This document shows, piece after piece, positions 1 to 6,415 of a stretch of 64,000 nt of DNA. This stretch comes from Aminobacter sp039907765 (GTDB lineage: Bacteria > Pseudomonadota > Alphaproteobacteria > Rhizobiales > Rhizobiaceae). Positions within the stretch are counted from its first letter, which is position 1. Every line of letters starts with the position of its first letter. Where the stretch lies: NCBI RefSeq assembly GCF_039907765.1, contig NZ_JARDJI010000011.1:62001-126000 (forward strand), read 5' to 3'. Position numbers and translations under genes: made by a program. The notes under the pieces were generated by a model. The model saw nothing but the letters and a program-made list of their open reading frames with translations, did no database searches and was not told the origin of the DNA.

Positions 1-2
1 AC

Positions 3-290
3 TATGGCGGCGGCATGACCGTCGAGGAGACGGCGACCGCCGACGACGGCTGGCTCGACCTCTACAGCCTCGAAGTCGATCACTGGTGGCGGCTCCTGCG
101 GCTGCTGCCCAGCCTGCGCAAGGGCACGCACGGCCAGTGGGACGACGTGCGCGCCTTCAAGACCACCGAGGTGACCATCCGCACCAAGCAGCCGCGGCCG
201 GTCAATACCGACGGCGAACTCGTGACCTGGACGCCGGCGCATTTCCGCATCCGGCCGAAGTCGGTGCGGGTCTTCGTGCCGAAGCCCTAA
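3..290 (+). CDS. YegS/DAGK-type lipid kinase, C-terminal part
   Basis: The frame is open from the window edge, so the gene begins upstream and only the last 95 residues are present. The fragment opens with Y-G-G-G-M, the glycine turn typical of the C-terminal beta-sandwich of diacylglycerol kinase/YegS/BmrU-like proteins. It continues with a regular beta pattern, including a K-G-T-H stretch, that family members show near their end. These enzymes phosphorylate lipid substrates at the membrane using ATP. The catalytic N-terminal domain lies outside the window, so the substrate cannot be inferred. A different protein with the same C-terminal fold is possible but less likely. Confidence 0.72.
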   Translation, partial: YGGGMTVEETATADDGWLDLYSLEVDHWWRLLRLLPSLRKGTHGQWDDVRAFKTTEVTIRTKQPRPVNTDGELVTWTPAHFRIRPKSVRVFVPKP

Positions 291-320
291 ATCGTCGCTA
301 CGACCTGGGCGAGGCACCCC

Positions 321-343
321 GCGTGTCGATGACACGCTTGTTG
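321..343 (+). terminator. weak hairpin after the lipid kinase gene
   Basis: Perfect 7-bp arms GCGTGTC and GACACGC (321-327, 331-337) flank a 3-nt loop and are followed by TTGTTG. It lies 30 nt after the lipid kinase stop. The tail is poor in T, so termination is plausible but unproven. Confidence 0.3.
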
Positions 344-364
344 ATCCATCCCCGCGATACGCTG

Positions 365-389
365 CCGCCATTGAGTGGCACAATGGCGG
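365..389. repeat. 9-bp inverted repeat before the ABC gene
   Basis: CCGCCATTG (365-373) and its exact reverse complement CAATGGCGG (381-389) are separated by 7 nt. The pair sits 39 nt upstream of the ABC protein start. It could be an operator or an RNA hairpin in the leader; there is no T tract on either side. Confidence 0.4.
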
Positions 390-427
390 GCGACGTCGCG
401 ATTCGGATGACCAGCGGGAGGATTCGC

Positions 428-2236
428 ATGACGGGCAATTCGGACAACAAGGCCCATCCCGAGCCTCTGCCTGCGAGTGTTCCCGACGGCGGGTTTCCCA
501 TCCATCTCAAGATGGCCCGCCAGGCGCTGGCGGGCTCGCCGGTGCGCCGGTCCTTGACCTGGCTCTGCATCGGCATACTCGCCGTCATCGTCGCCACTTC
601 GGTCGGCCAGATCGTGCTCAACCGCTGGAGTAAGCCCTTCTACGACGCGCTCGAACGGCGTGATCTTGCGGCATTCCTCGACCAGCTCATCCTGTTCGCG
701 GCAATCGCCGGTTCGCTGCTCGTCCTCAACGTGCTGCAGCAATGGCTCAACCAGATGATCCGCCTCAAGCTGCGCGAGGGGCTGACGGTCGACCTGATCA
801 CCGAATGGCTGCGCCCGGGCCGCGCCTTCCGCCTCGCCAATGCGGGTGCGGTCGGCGTCAATCCCGACCAGCGCATGCAGCAGGATGCCGGCCATCTCGC
901 CGACCTCACCACCGACCTCGGCGTCGGCCTGCTGCAGGCATCGATCCTACTCGCCTCCTTCGTCGGCGTGCTCTGGAGCCTGTCCTCGGGCTTCGTCTTC
1001 CATATCGGCGGCAGCTCGTTCAGCATTCCCGGCTACATGGTCTGGGCGGCGATCATGTATGCCGGCTCGGCCTCGTGGCTGAGCTGGCTGGTCGGGCGGC
1101 CGCTGATCGGGCTCAACAGCGAGCGCTATTCGCGCGAGGCCGAGCTCAGGTTCTCGATGGTCCGCATCAACCAGAACATCGATGCCATATCGCTGGCGCG
1201 CGGCGAGGCCGACGAGAAGCGCCGCCTCGAGCTGGATCTGCAGGGCGTACTTATGGCGCTCCGGCGCATCTTCCTCACCCAGATCAATCTCGCCTGGGTT
1301 ACCGACGGCTACGGCTGGTTCACCGTCGTTGCGCCCATCCTGGTCGCCGCGCCGGTCTATTTCGCCGGCGACCTGAGCTTCGGCGGGCTGATGATGGCCG
1401 TCGGCGCCTTCAACCAGGTGCATGCGTCGCTGCGCTGGTTCATCAACAATGTCGGCGCCATCGCCGACTGGCGCGCCACGCTGATGCGCGTCGGCATGAT
1501 CCGCAGCGTGCTGGTCGCCGCCGACGTGCTGCACGAGACGGAAGAGCGGATCGGCTTCGGCGAGAGCTTCGACGGCAGCCTGGGGCTCGACGGGCTCGAA
1601 CTCGTGTCGCCGAGCGGCCGCACCAAGCTTTCCGACCCGCATCTGAGGGTCAAGGCAGGCGAGCGCCTGCTGGTGACGGGCGAGGCGGGCGCAGGCAAGA
1701 CGCTGCTGTTCAGGGCGCTCGCCGGCCTCTGGCCGTGGGGCCGGGGGCGGATCGAATTGCCCGCCGGCAGGCAGCTTAGCTTCCTTCCCCGTGCCTCCTA
1801 CCTGCCGCCGGGCTCGCTGCGCACCGTGCTGTCCTACCCGTCCGACGGCCGCGAATTCGCCGATGAGGACTTTGCCACGGCCCTCGACGCGGTCGGGCTG
1901 GAGCGCCTGGCGCCGTCGCTCGACCGCGTCGCACCGTGGAACGAGGAACTCAACAGCGACGAACTCAGGCTGGTGGCGTTCGCGCGGATCAGGCTGCACA
2001 GGCCCGACTGGGTCATCATCGACGAGGCGTTCGATACGCTCGATGCGGCCGCGCACCAGCGGGTGCGGCACATGTTCGAGGGCGAGCTGGCCAAGACCGG
2101 CGTGGTCTATTTCGGGCCGGCGCGCAACAGCCGCGACCTGTTCGACAGGACCGTTCATCTCGCCAAGGACAAGCGCGGGCCAGCACTCAAGCGCGTGCGC
2201 ATCAAGGAGATGGCGAAGGCGGCCGTCACCGCCTGA
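428..2236 (+). CDS. SbmA/BacA-like ABC transporter (fused TMD-NBD) with degenerate NBD
   Basis: 602-residue half-transporter of the YddA/SbmA-BacA/ABCD type: an N-terminal membrane domain (about residues 35-330, several hydrophobic helices) followed by an ATPase domain. Relatives move peptides, vitamin B12 or very-long-chain acyl compounds across the inner membrane. Walker A is G-E-A-G-A-G-K-T (about 418-425) and Walker B ends IIDEAFD with the catalytic Glu kept. The signature loop reads N-S-D-E-L instead of LSLGE/LSGGQ (about 509-513). The usual switch His after Walker B appears lost: the segment reads Y-F-G-P-A-R-N (about 560). The start is the ATG with GGGAGGA 5 nt upstream; an in-frame ATG at 407 is an alternative. 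Substrate unknown. Confidence 0.85.
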   Translation: MTGNSDNKAHPEPLPASVPDGGFPIHLKMARQALAGSPVRRSLTWLCIGILAVIVATSVGQIVLNRWSKPFYDALERRDLAAFLDQLILFAAIAGSLLVLNVLQQWLNQMIRLKLREGLTVDLITEWLRPGRAFRLANAGAVGVNPDQRMQQDAGHLADLTTDLGVGLLQASILLASFVGVLWSLSSGFVFHIGGSSFSIPGYMVWAAIMYAGSASWLSWLVGRPLIGLNSERYSREAELRFSMVRINQNIDAISLARGEADEKRRLELDLQGVLMALRRIFLTQINLAWVTDGYGWFTVVAPILVAAPVYFAGDLSFGGLMMAVGAFNQVHASLRWFINNVGAIADWRATLMRVGMIRSVLVAADVLHETEERIGFGESFDGSLGLDGLELVSPSGRTKLSDPHLRVKAGERLLVTGEAGAGKTLLFRALAGLWPWGRGRIELPAGRQLSFLPRASYLPPGSLRTVLSYPSDGREFADEDFATALDAVGLERLAPSLDRVAPWNEELNSDELRLVAFARIRLHRPDWVIIDEAFDTLDAAAHQRVRHMFEGELAKTGVVYFGPARNSRDLFDRTVHLAKDKRGPALKRVRIKEMAKAAVTA

Positions 2237-2304
2237 AGCGCCCATACGCCGGGCAGCGGAGCAAGTCCGCGACTGATCGCGGAATTGCGGTCGGTAGGCT
2301 CGGC

Positions 2305-2333
2305 TTGCCCTGGACGTGTTGCCGAACTATCAT
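2305..2333 (+). promoter_or_regulatory. parDE promoter
   Basis: TTGCCC (2305-2310), a 17-nt spacer, and TATCAT (2328-2333). This is a good sigma-70-type match placed 29 nt before the antitoxin start. The -10 box lies inside the palindromic operator, so repressor binding would block RNA polymerase. Confidence 0.6.
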
Positions 2334-2345
2334 AAAATGATAGTT
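2325..2345. promoter_or_regulatory. parDE autoregulatory operator
   Basis: Perfect palindrome: arms AACTATCAT (2325-2333) and ATGATAGTT (2337-2345) separated by AAA. It is strikingly AT-rich against its surroundings. It overlaps the -10 box and ends just before the ribosome-binding site of the antitoxin gene. ParD antitoxins (ribbon-helix-helix dimers) normally bind such sites to repress their own operon. Confidence 0.7.
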
Positions 2346-2361
2346 GCAATCGGAGGCGTTA

Positions 2362-2622
2362 ATGCCATCGAGCTACACTCTCGGTGCCCACTTCGAGGGG
2401 CTGGTGCGTGACCTTGTCGAGAGCGGTCGCTATGCGTCCGCCAGTGAGGTGTTGCGTGACGGGTTGCGTCTGCTCGAAGAGCGCGAGGATCGGCACCAGG
2501 CCAAGCTGGAGGCATTGCGCGAAGCCGTCCGAGAGGGCGTCGAAAGTGGAGCGCCCGAGCCTTTCGATTTCCAGTCCTTCATGAGCGAGCTTCGCGGGGG
2601 CTCGGACAAGCGTGGCGCGTAG
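2362..2622 (+). CDS. parD: ParD-family antitoxin
   Basis: 86 residues. The N-terminal third (S-Y-T-L-G-A-H-F-E-G-L-V, then S-G-R-Y-A-S-A-S-E-V-L-R-D-G-L-R-L-L-E) is the ribbon-helix-helix DNA-binding fold of ParD/CopG-type antitoxins. The acidic, flexible C-terminus is the part that wraps the toxin. GGAGG at 2352-2356 places the start at this ATG rather than the in-frame ATG at 2344. The stop overlaps the toxin gene by 11 nt, so the two are translationally coupled. It is expected to neutralise ParE and to repress the operon through the palindrome just upstream. Confidence 0.88.
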   Translation: MPSSYTLGAHFEGLVRDLVESGRYASASEVLRDGLRLLEEREDRHQAKLEALREAVREGVESGAPEPFDFQSFMSELRGGSDKRGA

Positions 2623-2911
2623 GATTCGCCTCACACCTAGAGCCAGGTCTGACCTTGGGCAGATCTGGGCCTACATCGCCCATGACAACATAGCCGCCGC
2701 GGAGCGCTTGCTCGAGCGGATCAACGAGGTCTTCCAGTTGCTTGTCGAGCATCCGGAAGCCGGTCGCAAGCGGGATGAAATTGCCCAGGGGCTGCGCAGT
2801 TTTGCGATCCGTACGCATGTCGTCTTCTACGAGATACGGGAAGGCTCTGTAGACGTTATCCGGGTTCTCGATGGGCATCGGGACATAGCCGAAGGCATGT
2901 TCGACGAGTAG
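2612..2911 (+). CDS. parE: ParE/RelE-superfamily toxin
   Basis: 99 residues from a GTG inside the antitoxin gene. The pattern is that of ParE toxins: L-T-P-R-A-R-S-D-L-G-Q-I-W-A-Y-I-A near the start, L-L-V-E-H-P-E-A-G-R-K-R-D-E in the middle, and Y-E-I-R-E-G-S-V-D-V-I-R-V-L-D-G-H-R-D close to the C-terminus. ParE proteins poison DNA gyrase; RelE relatives cut mRNA, and the sequence favours ParE (R-S-F and H-R-D motifs) without settling it. The gene is full length and intact. Downstream it meets metA tail to tail. Confidence 0.87.
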   Translation: MARRIRLTPRARSDLGQIWAYIAHDNIAAAERLLERINEVFQLLVEHPEAGRKRDEIAQGLRSFAIRTHVVFYEIREGSVDVIRVLDGHRDIAEGMFDE

Positions 2912-2952
2912 CGTCGAACCTGACCGGTCACTGATTTTCAGCACCATGCTTC

Positions 2953-2976
2953 AAAAGACGTGCCCGGATGCCGGGC
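2953..2976 (-). terminator. possible metA terminator
   Basis: On the minus strand GCCCGG-CAT-CCGGGC forms a 6-bp hairpin 20 nt after the metA stop, followed by ACGTCTTTTG. The T run is short and offset by four bases, so this is a weak candidate. Confidence 0.33.
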
Positions 2977-2995
2977 GCGGTCTTCTCCTCGGCAT

Positions 2996-3913
2996 TTACT
3001 TGCCGATGTTGTCCAGATCGTATGGCGTGGTCTGGTAGACCCGGTTGATCCAGTTGCCGAACAGGAGATGCGCGTGCGAGCGCCAGCGGTTGAGCGGTCG
3101 GCGCTGCGGATCGTCCTCGGGGTAGTATTCATGCGGCACCGCGATCTTCACGCCGGCGGCGACGTCGCGGTCGTACTCTTCCTTGAGCGAGGTCGAGTCG
3201 TATTCGATGTGGTTGAACATGTAGAGGCGGTTGCCGCTCTGCTCGGCGAGCAGGCTGGGGCCGGTCTCCTCCGATTCCATCAAGAGCTCGAGCCCCGAGC
3301 CTTCGGGAATGTCTGCGGCGCGGACCTCTGTCCAGCGCGACACCGGAATGGCGAAGTCGTCCGAGAAGCCGGCGAGATAGGGCGAGGCCGGAGCATTGTT
3401 GTTGTGGCGGAACACGCCGAAGGCCTTGCGCGCCAGGGTGTGCTTGGGAACGCGGTGGAAGTGCCATGCGGCGGCCATCGCGCCCCAGCAGATGAAGAAC
3501 GGCGAATGGACGTTGGTCTTCGTCCAGTCCATGATCTGCTCGAGCTCGTCCCAGTAGGTCACGTCCTCGAAGGGCAAAAGCTCCACCGGCGCGCCGGTGA
3601 CGATGAAGCCGTCGAACTTGCGGTCCTTCACCTCTTCCCAGGTCTGGTAGAAGGCGATCAGGTGGTCCTCGGAGGTGTTCTTGGCCTTGTGGTTGCCGAT
3701 GCGCACCAGGGTCAGCTCCACCTGCAGCGGGCTCGCGCCGATCAGGCGGGCGAACTGGGTCTCGGTCCTGACCTTGTTGGGCATGAGGTTGAGCAGGCCG
3801 ATCTGCAGCGGGCGGATGTCCTGGCGGAGCGCGCTCTGCTCGTCCATGATGGACACGCCCTCCTTCACCAGCACTTCGCGGGCGGGCAGCTGATCCGGGA
3901 TCTTGATCGGCAC
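2996..3913 (-). CDS. metA: Homoserine O-acyltransferase MetA (predicted acetyl-CoA specific)
   Basis: 305 residues, first committed step of methionine synthesis: acylates the hydroxyl of homoserine. Counting from the GTG start, the catalytic Cys142 (F-I-C-W-G-A-M), His235 and Glu237 (N-H-I-E-Y-D) fall at the same numbers as in E. coli MetA. Residue 111 is Glu (T-G-A-P-V-E-L-L); in this family Glu111 marks acetyl-CoA use and Gly111 succinyl-CoA use, so the product is probably O-acetylhomoserine despite the usual succinyltransferase label. The GTG start has GGAG 9 nt upstream; the reading frame stays open further, into the terminator hairpin, but that extension is not conserved-looking. The gene is preceded by a SAM-II riboswitch and an intrinsic terminator. 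Confidence 0.95.
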   Translation of the reverse strand: MPIKIPDQLPAREVLVKEGVSIMDEQSALRQDIRPLQIGLLNLMPNKVRTETQFARLIGASPLQVELTLVRIGNHKAKNTSEDHLIAFYQTWEEVKDRKFDGFIVTGAPVELLPFEDVTYWDELEQIMDWTKTNVHSPFFICWGAMAAAWHFHRVPKHTLARKAFGVFRHNNNAPASPYLAGFSDDFAIPVSRWTEVRAADIPEGSGLELLMESEETGPSLLAEQSGNRLYMFNHIEYDSTSLKEEYDRDVAAGVKIAVPHEYYPEDDPQRRPLNRWRSHAHLLFGNWINRVYQTTPYDLDNIGK

Positions 3914-3932
3914 TGTGCGAACTCCAAACAAC

Positions 3933-3966
3933 AAAAAAACCGGCATTGCTGTCGCAAAGCCGGTTT
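3933..3966 (-). terminator. intrinsic terminator of the metA riboswitch
   Basis: Minus-strand hairpin: AAACCGGC-T-TTGC (3966-3954), loop GACA, GCAA-T-GCCGGTTT (3949-3937), then further T residues to 3933. All 12 pairs match, with one T-T mismatch. It lies between the SAM-II aptamer and the metA start, so it is the expression platform. The aptamer loop contains GCCGGT, complementary to ACCGGC in the 5' arm, which could act as an anti-terminator when SAM is absent. Confidence 0.82.
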
Positions 3967-3982
3967 ACGGATCGCAAACGGC

Positions 3983-4034
3983 CCTTTAGCGACTTGTTTA
4001 ACGTGGCTGCAAGCCGACCGGCCAAATCACCACG
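3983..4034 (-). promoter_or_regulatory. SAM-II riboswitch aptamer of metA
   Basis: Minus-strand leader 70 nt before metA. P1 pairs CGTGG (4034-4030) with CCACG (4006-4002). The loop strand GATTTG (4028-4023) pairs with CAAGTC (3996-3991) as the P2 pseudoknot. The conserved CTTGCAGCCACG and GCTAAAGG blocks of the alphaproteobacterial SAM-II class are present. It senses S-adenosylmethionine and would switch metA off when SAM is plentiful, probably by letting the downstream terminator form. Confidence 0.93.
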
Positions 4035-4047
4035 GATCGAGGACTAG

Positions 4048-4076
4048 CTATTACGCCCGGCGACGGATTGCGTCAA
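4048..4076 (-). promoter_or_regulatory. metA promoter
   Basis: On the minus strand TTGACG (4076-4071), 17-nt spacer, TAATAG (4053-4048). Transcription would start near 4041, just ahead of the SAM-II aptamer, so the aptamer is at the very 5' end of the mRNA. Confidence 0.72.
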
Positions 4077-4195
4077 CCGTGACCCATTCGTCCGGCCAGG
4101 GCTGCCGCTTTCGCCGGTTTTCCTCGACATTGCCGGCCCCGAGGGGTATTTCCGCTGCGGCCTCCGCCCGGAGGCGCCAATCCAGGATTTTCGAC

Positions 4196-5308
4196 ATGAC
4201 CAAGGCACCTGAGCAGATTCGTCCCGAACCCCGCGCCGGCATCATGGACATCGCAGCCTATGTCCCCGGCAAGAGCACCGCTCCGGCAGGCGTCGCCAAG
4301 GTCCATAAGCTCTCGTCGAACGAGAATCCGCTGGGCGCCTCGCCGCATGCGATCGAGGCGGTGAGGAAACTCGCCGAGAAGATGGAGTATTATCCCGACG
4401 GGTCGGCGTCGCGCCTGAGACAGGCGATCGCGTCGGCCCACGGGCTGAACCCGGCCAATATCCTGTGCTCAAACGGTTCGGACGAGGTGATCGGCCTGCT
4501 CGCCCAGAGCTACCTCTCGCCCGGCGACGAGGCCGTCTACACCGAGCATGGCTTCATGGTCTACAAGATCTACACCCAGGCCGCCGGAGCCACTCCCGTC
4601 GTCGCCAGAGAAGATTCCGAGAAGGCCAGCGTCGACAACATCATCGCGGCGCTGACGCCGAGGACCAGGATCGTCTTCCTCGCCAACCCCAACAACCCGA
4701 CCGGCACCTACCTGCCGTTCGAGGAGGTGCGTCGCCTGCATGCGGCAATGCCGAAGAACGTGCTCCTGGTGCTCGATGCCGCCTATGCCGAATATGTCCG
4801 CCGCAACGACTACGAGGCGGGCGTCGAGCTGGTCGCGGCCAACGAGAACGTCGTCATGACCCGTACCTTCTCGAAGATCCACGGGCTGGGCGGCATGCGC
4901 ATCGGCTGGATCTATGCGCCGTCGCACATCATCGACGTGCTCGAGCGCATGCGCGGGCCCTTCAACGTCAACGCGGCCGCGATCGAGGCCGGCGTGGCGG
5001 CGATGGAAGACCGCGGCCATGTCGAACGCACCATCGCCCACAACGCCCGGTGGGTGGAGTGGCTGGTCAATGAGTTCGAGACGCTCGGGCTGCGCGTCAC
5101 GCCCTCGGTCGGCAACTTCCTGCTGGTCCACTTCCCTGACGACGGCAAGCACTCGGCGGCGGCGGCCGACGAGTATCTTTCGGCACGCGGTTATATCCTG
5201 CGCAGGGTCGCCGGCTACGGCTTCCCCAATGCGCTGCGCATGACCGTCGGCACCGAAGAGGCTAATCGCGGTGTCATCGCTGCCCTCACCGAATTCCTGA
5301 AAAGCTGA
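4196..5308 (+). CDS. hisC: Histidinol-phosphate aminotransferase
   Basis: 370 residues, fold-type I PLP aminotransferase. It interconverts imidazole-acetol phosphate and histidinol phosphate with glutamate; enzymes in this position often also transaminate aromatic keto acids. Visible marks: L-S-S-N-E-N-P-L-G-A-S near residue 40, N-P-N-N-P-T-G-T in the middle, and the PLP lysine in T-F-S-K-I-H-G-L-G-G (Lys227). The ATG has AGGA about 8 nt upstream. The frame is open far upstream, but that part overlaps metA and its leader on the other strand and is not coding. The gene is followed after 3 nt by tyrC, which suggests a shared mRNA and a role in tyrosine/phenylalanine as well as histidine synthesis. 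Confidence 0.94.
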   Translation: MTKAPEQIRPEPRAGIMDIAAYVPGKSTAPAGVAKVHKLSSNENPLGASPHAIEAVRKLAEKMEYYPDGSASRLRQAIASAHGLNPANILCSNGSDEVIGLLAQSYLSPGDEAVYTEHGFMVYKIYTQAAGATPVVAREDSEKASVDNIIAALTPRTRIVFLANPNNPTGTYLPFEEVRRLHAAMPKNVLLVLDAAYAEYVRRNDYEAGVELVAANENVVMTRTFSKIHGLGGMRIGWIYAPSHIIDVLERMRGPFNVNAAAIEAGVAAMEDRGHVERTIAHNARWVEWLVNEFETLGLRVTPSVGNFLLVHFPDDGKHSAAAADEYLSARGYILRRVAGYGFPNALRMTVGTEEANRGVIAALTEFLKS

Positions 5309-5311
5309 AAA

Positions 5312-6247
5312 ATGTCCGAACCCCTGTTTGAAAAGATCGCCCTGATCGGCATCGGCCTGATCGGCTCGTCGCTGGCGCGTGTCATCCGCCGCGAAGGGCT
5401 TGCCCGCCACATCGCCATCTCCACCCGCAGTGCCGCCACATTGGCCCGCGCCGAGCAGCTCGGCCTGGGCGACAGCTATTCGAGCGACGCCAGGGCGGCC
5501 GTCGAGGATGCCGACCTCGTCATCGTCTCGGTGCCGGTCGGCTCGTCGGGCGCGGTGGCCGAGGAGATCGCGCCTGCGCTGAAGCCGGGCGCCATCCTCA
5601 CCGATGTCGGCTCCACCAAGGCCTCCGTCATCGCCCAGATGCGGCCGCATGTACCGGAAGGCGTGCACTTCATTCCCGGCCATCCGCTGGCCGGTACCGA
5701 GAAGTCGGGCCCCGATGCCGGCTTCGCCGACCTGTTCGAGAACCGCTGGTGCATCTTCACGCCGCTGCCGGGCACCGATGCCGCGGCACTCGAGAAGCTG
5801 TCGGAGTTCTGGCGCCGCTGCGGGTCCAACATCGACACGATGGACCCCGAGCATCACGACATGACGCTCGCCATCGTCTCGCATTTGCCGCACATCATCG
5901 CCTACAACATCGTCGGCACCGCCGACGACCTCGAGGCGGTGACCAAGTCGGAAGTGATCAAGTACTCGGCCTCGGGCTTCCGCGACTTCACCCGTCTCGC
6001 GGCTTCCGATCCCACCATGTGGCGCGACGTCTGCCTGCACAACAAGGATGCGATCCTCGAGATGCTGGCGCGCTTCTCGGAGGATCTCGCCTCGCTGCAG
6101 CGGGCGATCCGCTGGGGCGACGGCGAGAAGCTGTTCGATCTCTTCACCCGCACCCGCGCCATCCGCCGCTCGATCATCCAGGCCGGCCAGGAAATCGACG
6201 CGCCCGACTTCGGTCGCCAGGCGATCGAGCATCCGGTGAAAAACTAG
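5312..6247 (+). CDS. tyrC: Prephenate/arogenate (cyclohexadienyl) dehydrogenase
   Basis: 311 residues, single-domain TyrA-type dehydrogenase for the NAD(P)-dependent oxidative decarboxylation of prephenate or arogenate on the way to tyrosine. The N-terminal Rossmann turn is A-L-I-G-I-G-L-I-G-S-S (residues 10-20). The substrate-binding region carries G-H-P-L-A-G-T-E-K-S-G and H-D-M-T-L-A-I-V-S-H-L-P-H. There is no chorismate mutase fusion and no ACT domain, so tyrosine feedback on the protein itself is not obvious. It follows hisC by 3 nt, hence the same operon. Whether prephenate or arogenate is preferred cannot be told from sequence. Confidence 0.92.
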   Translation: MSEPLFEKIALIGIGLIGSSLARVIRREGLARHIAISTRSAATLARAEQLGLGDSYSSDARAAVEDADLVIVSVPVGSSGAVAEEIAPALKPGAILTDVGSTKASVIAQMRPHVPEGVHFIPGHPLAGTEKSGPDAGFADLFENRWCIFTPLPGTDAAALEKLSEFWRRCGSNIDTMDPEHHDMTLAIVSHLPHIIAYNIVGTADDLEAVTKSEVIKYSASGFRDFTRLAASDPTMWRDVCLHNKDAILEMLARFSEDLASLQRAIRWGDGEKLFDLFTRTRAIRRSIIQAGQEIDAPDFGRQAIEHPVKN

Positions 6248-6258
6248 GGAATGGTGAA

Positions 6259-6320
6259 GTAGTGAGTAGGGAATAGCGGCTTTTGCCAGCCGTTCAGGCT
6301 GCGTTCGGCCTACTCACTAC
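6259..6320. repeat. 12-bp inverted repeat after tyrC
   Basis: GTAGTGAGTAGG (6259-6270) is the exact reverse complement of CCTACTCACTAC (6309-6320), 38 nt apart. The right arm is the beginning of the heptamer array. In RNA of either strand this can fold into a hairpin between tyrC and the convergent phosphoesterase gene. Confidence 0.6.
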
Positions 6321-6409
6321 TCACTACTCACTACTCACTACTCACTACTCACTACTCACTACTCACTACTCACTACTCACTACTCACTATTCACTATTCA
6401 CTATTCACT
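6312..6409. repeat. heptanucleotide tandem repeat, 14 units
   Basis: Eleven consecutive ACTCACT units (6312-6388) followed by three ATTCACT units (6389-6409), 98 bp with no other interruption. The array starts 64 nt after the tyrC stop and ends 6 nt before the stop codon of the convergent phosphoesterase. Such perfect short tandem arrays vary in copy number between strains and may mark a junction of inserted DNA. Confidence 0.95.
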
Positions 6410-6415
6410 GCCCGC

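Noticed and set aside
947..2245. 432-residue open frame on the minus strand
   Set aside because: Antisense to the ABC protein gene; amino-acid composition is typical of a shadow frame and there is no ribosome-binding site.
4469..6232. 587-residue open frame on the minus strand
   Set aside because: Antisense to hisC and tyrC, both with complete catalytic motifs; no recognisable domain in the shadow frame.
6312..6409. CRISPR-like array
   Set aside because: The 7-nt units are contiguous with no spacers, the unit is far too short, and there are no cas genes.
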